From: Bacteroidales bacterium
GTDB lineage: Bacteria > Bacteroidota > Bacteroidia > Bacteroidales > F082
Assembly: GCA_029933565.1 (NCBI GenBank)
Contig: JAOZNY010000052.1
Coordinates: 1,402 to 13,152, forward strand
Direction of reading: 5' to 3'
DNA length: 11,751 nucleotides
Shown here: piece by piece, positions 6,751-11,751 of the stretch
How the letters are laid out: the number at the start of each line of letters is the position of its first letter
Position numbering within the stretch: position 1 is the first letter of the stretch
Notes under the pieces: generated by a model
Seen by the model: the letters and a program-made list of their open reading frames with translations, nothing else
Database searches by the model: none
Told to the model about the DNA's origin: nothing
Translations under genes and position numbers: made by a program

Positions 6751-6788
6751 TTATAGCTTAACAAAGACTCCAAGAAAGAGCGCTATAA
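6751..6788 (+). promoter_or_regulatory. Candidate regulatory hairpin in the rplT leader
   Basis: TTATAGC (6751-6757) is exactly complementary to GCTATAA (6782-6788), enclosing a 24-base purine-rich segment. The stem ends 19 bases before the rplT ATG. bL20 is known in E. coli and Bacillus to bind RNA in this operon and repress translation of rpmI and rplT. A short helix with a purine-rich internal region just before rplT would be a fitting place for such a site, but I cannot match it to a known bL20 leader structure. Confidence 0.35.
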
Positions 6789-6807
6789 TGAAAAAAAATT
6801 AGTAAAA

Positions 6808-7152
6808 ATGCCAAGATCTGTTAATGCAGTAGCTTCAAAAGCCAAGAAGAAAAAGGTAATGAAGCAGACCAAGGGACAATTTGGTCGTAGGAAAAATGTC
6901 TGGACGGTTGCTAAAAACGCGTATGAAAAAGGAATGCAGTACGCGTACCGTGATAGAAGAGTTAAAAAACGTAATTTCAGGGCTCTGTGGATCATGAGGA
7001 TCAATGCAGCAGCAAGATTGCAAGGAATGTCTTATTCAGTTTTTATGGGTAAACTCCATGCAAAGGATATCGAAATCAGCCGTAAGGTTTTAGCTGACCT
7101 TGCAGTTAATAATCCTGAAGCATTTAAAGCCATCGTTGATGCCGTAAAATAG
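6808..7152 (+). CDS. rplT: Ribosomal protein bL20
   Basis: This primary 23S rRNA-binding protein is essential for early assembly of the large subunit. The 114 residues match the family length. An N-terminal basic helical arm (about 1-58: MPRSVNAVASKAKKKK, then KGQFGRRKNVW) leads into the highly conserved YAYRDRRVKKRNFRALWI segment (46-63) and RINAAARLQGMSYS, ending in the helical C-terminal domain with VLADLAVNNPEAF. The ATG at 6808 is the only start giving the universal MPR opening. It is preceded by an 80-base spacer with a possible regulatory hairpin and followed by a strong terminator, so it is the last gene of the operon. In other bacteria bL20 is an autogenous repressor of its own operon. 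Confidence 0.98.
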   Translation: MPRSVNAVASKAKKKKVMKQTKGQFGRRKNVWTVAKNAYEKGMQYAYRDRRVKKRNFRALWIMRINAAARLQGMSYSVFMGKLHAKDIEISRKVLADLAVNNPEAFKAIVDAVK

Positions 7153-7170
7153 TTTCAGAAATTAAGAATG

Positions 7171-7207
7171 AAAAACCCCGTCTTGCTAAAGCAAGACGGG
7201 GTTTTTT
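7171..7207. terminator. Bidirectional intrinsic terminator between rplT and the sigma-54 regulator gene
   Basis: CCCCGTCTTGCT (7176-7187) pairs perfectly with AGCAAGACGGGG (7190-7201) around two A's. A5 on the left (7171-7175) and T6 on the right (7202-7207) extend the stem and supply U-tracts on both strands. It lies 18 bases after the rplT stop and 17 bases beyond the stop of the convergent regulator gene. Confidence 0.95.
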
Positions 7208-7224
7208 GTTGGTATTTATTTCCC

Positions 7225-8625
7225 TTATTCTGGCTTAATTCCATGTTTCTTAATTCTACGGTCGAGGGCTTGCCAAGTGATATTTAGCAATTCGGCAGCC
7301 TTTGATTTATTGTAGTTTGTTTTTTCAAGCACTTTTATTATTAGTGCTTTAGTATTGTCTTCAAGGTCGTAGTTGTCGATTTTTACTGATTTGTCAGAAG
7401 TTGTATTTTCTATCTCTTTTTCTGCTGTTTGTTTTGAATTAATACGGAAGTACTCCATGCCGAGAGTAGGCTCTTCGCATAAAATTACAGCCCTTTCTAC
7501 CATGTTTTTTAATTCTCTGATATTTCCCGGGAAATCGTAATCGGAGAGTAGTTTTACAACATTAGGATCTATTCTTTTTATTTTGCTATCCATTTGTTTT
7601 ATGTAATGATTAAAATAGTAATCTATTAAAATCGGGATATCATCTTTTCGGTCTCTAAGTGGCGGTATTTCAATTACAAATATCCCAAGACGATGGAATA
7701 GGTCGAGGCGAAATTCATTTTTTGAAGCCATTTCTTCAAGGTTTTTGTTTGATGCAGCAATAACTCTAACATCAACAGTTCGACTCTTTCTTGATCCAAT
7801 TTTATTTACTTTTCTTTCTTCAAGTACTCTTAATAATTTTGCCTGTTGCATTAGTGGCATATCACTTATTTCGTCGAGAAGAAGTGTTCCTTTATCGGCA
7901 ATTTCAAACCAGCCCTCCTTATCATCAGTTGCACCAGTAAAAGAACCTTTTTTATGACCAAAAAACTCACTCTCAAATAAACTTTCGGGTACGGCAGAGC
8001 AATTTACAGAGTAGAAAATTTGCTTATTTCTTTTGCTTAAATGGTGAATTCCATGGGCAACAAGTTCCTTTCCTGTTCCACTTTCGCCAAGCACCAAAAC
8101 AGAAGTATTATCAGTTTTTGCTACTTTGGTCATCATGGAAACCAGTTCTTTAACACCTTTGCTGTTTCCAATAATTTGAACTCCTATACTCTCAAAGAGT
8201 TTCTTTGAAAGGCGGTTTAAATCCGATTTTGTTTCTTTTAGTTCTCTTGTAAGTTCTATAAACCTATGGGTACGTGCAATTGCATTATTAATGTCAACAA
8301 GCCGAAAGGGTTTAGGGAAATAGTCAACAGCACCAAATCTCATTGCCTCTATAACAGTGGACATATCACCATGACCCGAAACCATTATTACCTCAATTTC
8401 CTTATAAGTTCCCTTAATTTTTTTTAATACCTCAATTCCACTCATCTCTGGTAGTTTGATATCCAGAATAACAATATCAATTCTATGTTTTTCAAGTATA
8501 GAAAAAGCGATTGATGGCTTTAATGCCATGAATGTTTTGTATTTTTTTTTGTTGTTCAGAAATTCTTCTATTTCCTCTAACAACCTTTTTTCATCATCAA
8601 CTACAAGTATGTTTAGTTTCTCCAT
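7225..8625 (-). CDS. NtrC-family sigma-54-dependent response regulator
   Basis: This 466-residue cytosolic transcription activator has three domains. The receiver domain (about 1-120) has acidic pocket Asp10/Asp11, phosphoacceptor Asp55 (VILDIKLPE), Ser83 and Lys105 (FPKPF). The AAA+ sigma-54 activation domain (about 150-385) has Walker A GESGTGKE (180-187), GSFTGA (227-232) contacting sigma-54, Walker B LLLDE (248-252), and arginine-finger and sensor motifs FRLDLFHRL and PGNIREL. The C-terminal Fis-type helix-turn-helix (about 424-464) includes NKSKAAELLNITWQALDRR. All phosphorylation and ATPase residues are intact. GSFTGA is a common variant of GAFTGA. On phosphorylation it would oligomerise, bind upstream enhancers and open sigma-54 promoters. 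Its gene starts one base after the stop of the histidine kinase gene (TAG-A-ATG), so the two are almost certainly a cognate, translationally coupled pair. I see no convincing -24/-12 promoter in the window, so its targets are unknown. Confidence 0.95.
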   Translation of the reverse strand: MEKLNILVVDDEKRLLEEIEEFLNNKKKYKTFMALKPSIAFSILEKHRIDIVILDIKLPEMSGIEVLKKIKGTYKEIEVIMVSGHGDMSTVIEAMRFGAVDYFPKPFRLVDINNAIARTHRFIELTRELKETKSDLNRLSKKLFESIGVQIIGNSKGVKELVSMMTKVAKTDNTSVLVLGESGTGKELVAHGIHHLSKRNKQIFYSVNCSAVPESLFESEFFGHKKGSFTGATDDKEGWFEIADKGTLLLDEISDMPLMQQAKLLRVLEERKVNKIGSRKSRTVDVRVIAASNKNLEEMASKNEFRLDLFHRLGIFVIEIPPLRDRKDDIPILIDYYFNHYIKQMDSKIKRIDPNVVKLLSDYDFPGNIRELKNMVERAVILCEEPTLGMEYFRINSKQTAEKEIENTTSDKSVKIDNYDLEDNTKALIIKVLEKTNYNKSKAAELLNITWQALDRRIKKHGIKPE

Positions 8626-8626
8626 T

Positions 8627-10849
8627 CTATGATTTTGTTATTGGTAATTCAACTGTTAGTTTAGTACATGAATTCGGGTCACTCTCAACCCTTATTTCTC
8701 CATTCATTTCTTTGATTATTCCATATGAAATTGAAAGACCCAGCCCTGTACCGCTTTGCTGATCTTTTGTAGTAAAGAAAGGCTCAAAAATTTTATCCAT
8801 AACTTCTATCGGCATGCCAATACCGTTATCACTTATGTTTATAAAAATATACTCATCGTCTTTTTCCATGGAAAGTTTTATTCTTTTTTTATAATCTTTA
8901 TAATTTTGTTCAAACTTTTCATCGACAGCAGCTTTGGCATTTGAAAGGATATTGAGAAAAACTTGCTCAAGCCTAAAAGGATTGCCCAATGTGTAATATG
9001 TATCATTTGGTATTTCTATAATTAGGTCAACCTCATGGTTTGCATACTGTCGTTTAATAAGTGATACTGCATTTTTAGCAACTTTATCAATACTTAATAG
9101 TTTGACTTCGGCATTTTGTTGATCGCGTGAAAATGTACGTACGTGTTCAATTATCTGCTTTATCCTCGTAATGTCACTAAATAATACATTGACTTTTGAA
9201 TTTAGATAGTCATCGCTTAATTCATTTTGCGACATTTTAAAGATAATGTTCTCGAGTCCCATAGAAATTCCACCCAGAGGTTGATTTATTTCGTGGGCAA
9301 GGCTGGCACTAAGTTCACCTAGCGACTCCAGTTTAGTTTTCTGTATTAATAATTGGTGCTGTTGTTTTACTCGGCTAATCTCTTGTGATATCTTCTTTTC
9401 AAGGTTTTTGTTGAGATCATTTAATTTCAACTGAGCACTCTTTTTTAAAGTAACGTCAGAGGCAAAAACCAAAAAACCTGGCTCATCATCCCACTCAATT
9501 CCATTTACTTTTATGTCAAGCCACCTTTCTTTTTCACTTTGTGTAGAAATCATTATCTCAAATGAACTTTCAGTCATGTGCATTTTGTCAGACTTAAAAA
9601 ACTTCCTGATGTCTTTTTTGTTTGAACTCTTAATAAAATTATAAAACTTATGACCGATAAGTTCGCGTGGCATTAATTCCATTAATACTACCATGGTTGG
9701 GTTAGTTAATAGGATAGTTTCATTTTGAATTAAAAGAATTCCGTTACTTGCATTTTCATAAATAAGTCTATATTTTTCTTCACTTTCCCTAAGCAAGGCT
9801 TGAGCATTGCTTCTTTCAAAAACCTCAATTTCAAGTTCATTTGTTCTTTCTTTTACTCTTTTTTCAAGATTGAGATTCATATTAATCAGTTCTCTCTCAA
9901 CACTTTTTCTGTAAAGGGCGGCTCCGAAATTGTATGCTACCATTTTCATTGCTTTGGCCTCATTTTCAGAAATAACGTGTTCTGTTAATGAGTTTTCTAA
10001 TACCAAGCCTCCCCATAAATCTTCATTTACAAAAATTGGCATTATACTTATCGACTTTGATCCTAACATTTCAAAAAGACTTTTCATCTGTGGGTCAAAA
10101 TTACTAACATTACCACCAACAATCTTATTGCTTTTCATGAGTTTATGCCAACCTTCAAGCATAGGTGTTTGTAAGCCAATCTCATTGTTAGGTAGTTTTA
10201 CATATTCTTTGCTTTCATTGTTTGCACGCCAAATGTTTAAAATTTGGGCATTCCTGTTGCCGTTTTCAGTTTCAAACTTAATAATAACAACTCTAGTTGA
10301 TTGGGTAGCTTCACCAATTTGTTTAAGGCCAAATTCAATACTTGCATCATTTAAGCCTTGCTGGAATATTGTGGCTGTTATTTCACTAAGACTGTTAAGA
10401 ATTTTATCGCTTTTCTCCTTTTCATTTTCTGCAGTTCTGCGTTTTAGTTCAGCCTCAACCAGATTTTTTTCAAGAAGGATATCGCTGGCTTGTTCTACAA
10501 CTGCTTTTTTTAGATCTTCATTTTTAATAGGCTTGGTTAAGAAACCTTTAACTCCTGATTCAATGGCGTTTATAAAATATCGTGATTCACCATAGGCTGA
10601 CATTATTAAAATCCTTACTGCTTTATTCTCTTCCCTGATTTTGTTTATCATGTCGAGGCCATTCATTATTGGCATCTTAATATCAGTTAGGATGAGGTCG
10701 GGATTTTCCTTTAGAAATATGTTGTAACCCTCCTCGCCATTCTCTGCCACCAGAATGTTAGCAACTGTGTTCTGCAAAACCCGCTGGTAAATACTCCTTA
10801 TTACGTTATCGTCTTCTACAATTAAAAGTTTTATTTCGTATTTAGTCAT
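8627..10849 (-). CDS. Soluble hybrid histidine kinase, REC-GAF-PAS-DHp-CA
   Basis: This 740-residue sensor kinase has no membrane segment, so it should sense an intracellular cue or another protein. In order, numbered from ATG 10849: a receiver domain (about 4-122) with Glu12/Asp13/Asp14, phosphoacceptor Asp56 (ILTDIKMP), Ser84 and Lys106 (TKP); a short coiled coil; a GAF domain (about 150-310, with PIFVNEDLWGGLVLEN); a second coil; a PAS domain (about 355-475); a third coil; the dimerisation domain with phosphorylatable His519 (SLAHEINQPLGG); and the ATPase domain with Asn633/Asn637, DNGIGM (674-679), FEPFFTTK (688-695) and GTGLGLS (700-706). A GTG at 10879 would add ten residues and overlap the upstream gene by 20 bases. 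I prefer the ATG, which starts right before the receiver fold and leaves a 10-base gap. The N-terminal receiver could be regulatory or accept phosphate from another kinase. The likely partner is the NtrC-type regulator encoded next. Confidence 0.93.
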   Translation of the reverse strand: MTKYEIKLLIVEDDNVIRSIYQRVLQNTVANILVAENGEEGYNIFLKENPDLILTDIKMPIMNGLDMINKIREENKAVRILIMSAYGESRYFINAIESGVKGFLTKPIKNEDLKKAVVEQASDILLEKNLVEAELKRRTAENEKEKSDKILNSLSEITATIFQQGLNDASIEFGLKQIGEATQSTRVVIIKFETENGNRNAQILNIWRANNESKEYVKLPNNEIGLQTPMLEGWHKLMKSNKIVGGNVSNFDPQMKSLFEMLGSKSISIMPIFVNEDLWGGLVLENSLTEHVISENEAKAMKMVAYNFGAALYRKSVERELINMNLNLEKRVKERTNELEIEVFERSNAQALLRESEEKYRLIYENASNGILLIQNETILLTNPTMVVLMELMPRELIGHKFYNFIKSSNKKDIRKFFKSDKMHMTESSFEIMISTQSEKERWLDIKVNGIEWDDEPGFLVFASDVTLKKSAQLKLNDLNKNLEKKISQEISRVKQQHQLLIQKTKLESLGELSASLAHEINQPLGGISMGLENIIFKMSQNELSDDYLNSKVNVLFSDITRIKQIIEHVRTFSRDQQNAEVKLLSIDKVAKNAVSLIKRQYANHEVDLIIEIPNDTYYTLGNPFRLEQVFLNILSNAKAAVDEKFEQNYKDYKKRIKLSMEKDDEYIFINISDNGIGMPIEVMDKIFEPFFTTKDQQSGTGLGLSISYGIIKEMNGEIRVESDPNSCTKLTVELPITKS

Positions 10850-10859
10850 ATCAAAAGAC

Positions 10860-11540
10860 TTATTTGTATTTTTTTTCACCTGCGTTAATACTAGTATTCA
10901 GGTGGTTATTAAAAGGAACCAAAGGGCATGACCATCGTTCTGAATATGCACAATAAGGATTATAAGTTTCGTTAAAGTCCAAAAAGACACTGTTGGATGA
11001 AGGGATTAGAATATCGAGATATCTTCCACCGCCATATGTGAATTTACCATTGCTTAAGTCAGTAAAAGGCACAAAAAGGTATTTGCCGTGTTCGGGATGG
11101 TTTTTGTATCCCATGTTTTGATAGGCTGTTAATTTGTAAGAAGTATCTGCAATGCTAAAATTGAGGTAGCCGTAAATCCTATAAATTGGCTTTCGGTCTG
11201 TAGTTGTTGACATTTCAAAAGGTGGATGTGTAGTGTCAACAGTAAATTTTGTTTTCACATTGTATTTCTCATCAATATCAAAATACTTGAAACTTTTGTG
11301 GTGTTGTATTTCTTCTTTATTAAAAGGTGAAACTAAAGTATCAGTAAATTCTAGTTGTTTTTCTTGTCTGGCTTTGTTGTGTTTATTAAAGAAACCACTT
11401 TCTTGATTAATTATTCTAGGATTGTTATCTTCCTTATTCAATATTAATCTGATAATAATAAATGCTAAAACCATTAATAGAATAAACCCAAGAAGCTTGA
11501 GGACGAAATGATATTTATTTTTAAAAGGCTTATTAGTCAT
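10860..11540 (-). CDS. Membrane-anchored DUF1684 family protein
   Basis: This 226-residue protein has an N-terminal membrane anchor (about residues 12-34, very hydrophobic, preceded by basic residues), followed by a polar linker and a DUF1684 domain (about 75-222). Hallmarks seen by recall of the family are FDIDEKYNV, PPFEMSTTTDR, YGYLNFSI, FVPFTDLSNGKFTYGGGRYLD (156-176) and NPYCAYSERWSCP (194-206), with Cys197 and Cys205 placed as possible metal ligands or a disulfide. The function of the family is not established. The topology suggests the domain faces the periplasm. The stop lies 10 bases before the kinase ATG, so it is likely co-transcribed with the two-component genes and could be an accessory to, or an output of, that system. 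The ATG at 11540 gives a normal anchor, and no better start is seen upstream. Confidence 0.82.
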   Translation of the reverse strand: MTNKPFKNKYHFVLKLLGFILLMVLAFIIIRLILNKEDNNPRIINQESGFFNKHNKARQEKQLEFTDTLVSPFNKEEIQHHKSFKYFDIDEKYNVKTKFTVDTTHPPFEMSTTTDRKPIYRIYGYLNFSIADTSYKLTAYQNMGYKNHPEHGKYLFVPFTDLSNGKFTYGGGRYLDILIPSSNSVFLDFNETYNPYCAYSERWSCPLVPFNNHLNTSINAGEKKYK

Positions 11541-11568
11541 TTTAACAAAATATAAATTTTGGTTTTGT

Positions 11569-11576
11569 CAAAAATA
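11569..11576 (-). promoter_or_regulatory. Candidate -7 element for the DUF1684-kinase-regulator operon
   Basis: On the minus strand this reads TATTTTTG, matching TAnnTTTG, 28 bases before the DUF1684 ATG and inside the 64-base gap after the preceding gene. No TTG -33 element is seen at 19-21 bases. In such AT-rich DNA the match could be chance, and transcription may instead come from further upstream. Confidence 0.3.
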
Positions 11577-11604
11577 AGTAAAAAGAAGCCTTGAAGAATA
11601 CTGA

Positions 11605-11751
11605 TTAAAGTTTATTTGTTTTTATTTTTGGAAGTTTATCAGGATTCTTAATTTCATTTTTAGCAAGTTTTTTCATTTCCTCAACAACTTCTTTTATTTC
11701 ATTGTCGGTAAATTCTTTTTCTTTGGCTGCTTCCTCCAATGTTCCCCAAAT
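11605..11751 (-). CDS. C-terminal end of an unrecognised protein, cut by the window edge
   Basis: A minus-strand frame is open from the last base of the window to TAA at 11605-11607, giving 48 residues of the C-terminus. The visible part is highly charged and helical (WGTLEEAAKEKEFTDNEIKEVVEEMKKLAKNE in outline, about residues 2-33), then a lysine- and proline-containing tail (NPDKLPKIKTNKL). No domain can be named. It is on the same strand as the DUF1684 gene, 64 bases upstream of it, so it could belong to the same operon. Codon use looks like that of its neighbours. No terminator is visible between the two genes. Confidence 0.6.
   Translation of the reverse strand: MWGTLEEAAKEKEFTDNEIKEVVEEMKKLAKNEIKNPDKLPKIKTNKL

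Noticed and set aside
9930..10595. A 221-codon plus-strand open frame opposite the histidine kinase gene
   Set aside because: It is the antisense shadow of a well-supported kinase with all its motifs in the other strand. Its translation is Ser/Phe/Leu-rich with no recognisable domain.
10850..10879. GTG at 10879 as start of the histidine kinase
   Set aside because: It would overlap the upstream gene by 20 bases and add only a polar ten-residue tail. The ATG at 10849 sits right before the receiver fold with a 10-base gap. The GTG is possible but less likely.
1..11751. CRISPR arrays, insertion sequences, integrases, phage or conjugation genes
   Set aside because: No regularly spaced repeats, transposase or recombinase motifs, or tRNA-linked attachment sites are visible. 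Base and codon use look uniform.

Overview
The window reads as a chromosome segment of a Bacteroidota bacterium, probably a free-living, marine-type member of the Bacteroidales/Marinilabiliales group. The evidence is AT-rich DNA, a secreted subtilisin with a C-terminal type IX secretion sorting domain, promoters of the form TTG-N19-TAnnTTTG, and almost no Shine-Dalgarno sequences before genes. The rank below phylum is a guess. There are no tRNA or rRNA genes, insertion sequences, integrases or CRISPR arrays. Most of the window is ordinary core genome.

Left part (1-3650). The window opens inside a plus-strand gene whose tail resembles the C-terminus of secreted M1-type metallopeptidases. A type IX-secreted S8 serine peptidase follows. 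It converges on pckA (ATP-dependent PEP carboxykinase, minus strand), and the two are separated by a perfect bidirectional terminator.

Middle part (3651-7207). A divergent intergenic region of about 300 bases lies between pckA and the translation operon thrS-infC-rpmI-rplT. It holds an excellent Bacteroidota promoter for thrS, a weaker candidate for pckA, and several unexplained short repeats. The operon encodes threonyl-tRNA synthetase, initiation factor IF-3 and ribosomal proteins bL35 and bL20, in the order widely conserved in bacteria. IF-3 appears to start at a rare ATA codon behind a perfect AGGAGG, which stands out in a lineage that scarcely uses Shine-Dalgarno sequences. The rpmI-rplT spacer carries a candidate regulatory hairpin. 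The operon ends at a second strong bidirectional terminator.

Right part (7208-11751). A minus-strand cluster reads, in transcription order: the tail of an unrecognised protein cut by the window edge, a membrane-anchored DUF1684 protein, a soluble multidomain histidine kinase (REC-GAF-PAS-DHp-CA), and an NtrC-type sigma-54 response regulator. The last three are tightly packed (10-base and 1-base gaps) and probably form one operon. The kinase would sense an intracellular cue and phosphorylate the regulator, which would activate sigma-54 promoters outside the window.

I see no clearly new multi-gene system. The best leads are the translational control signals in front of infC and rplT, and the pairing of a DUF1684 membrane protein with a soluble REC-headed kinase and sigma-54 regulator.
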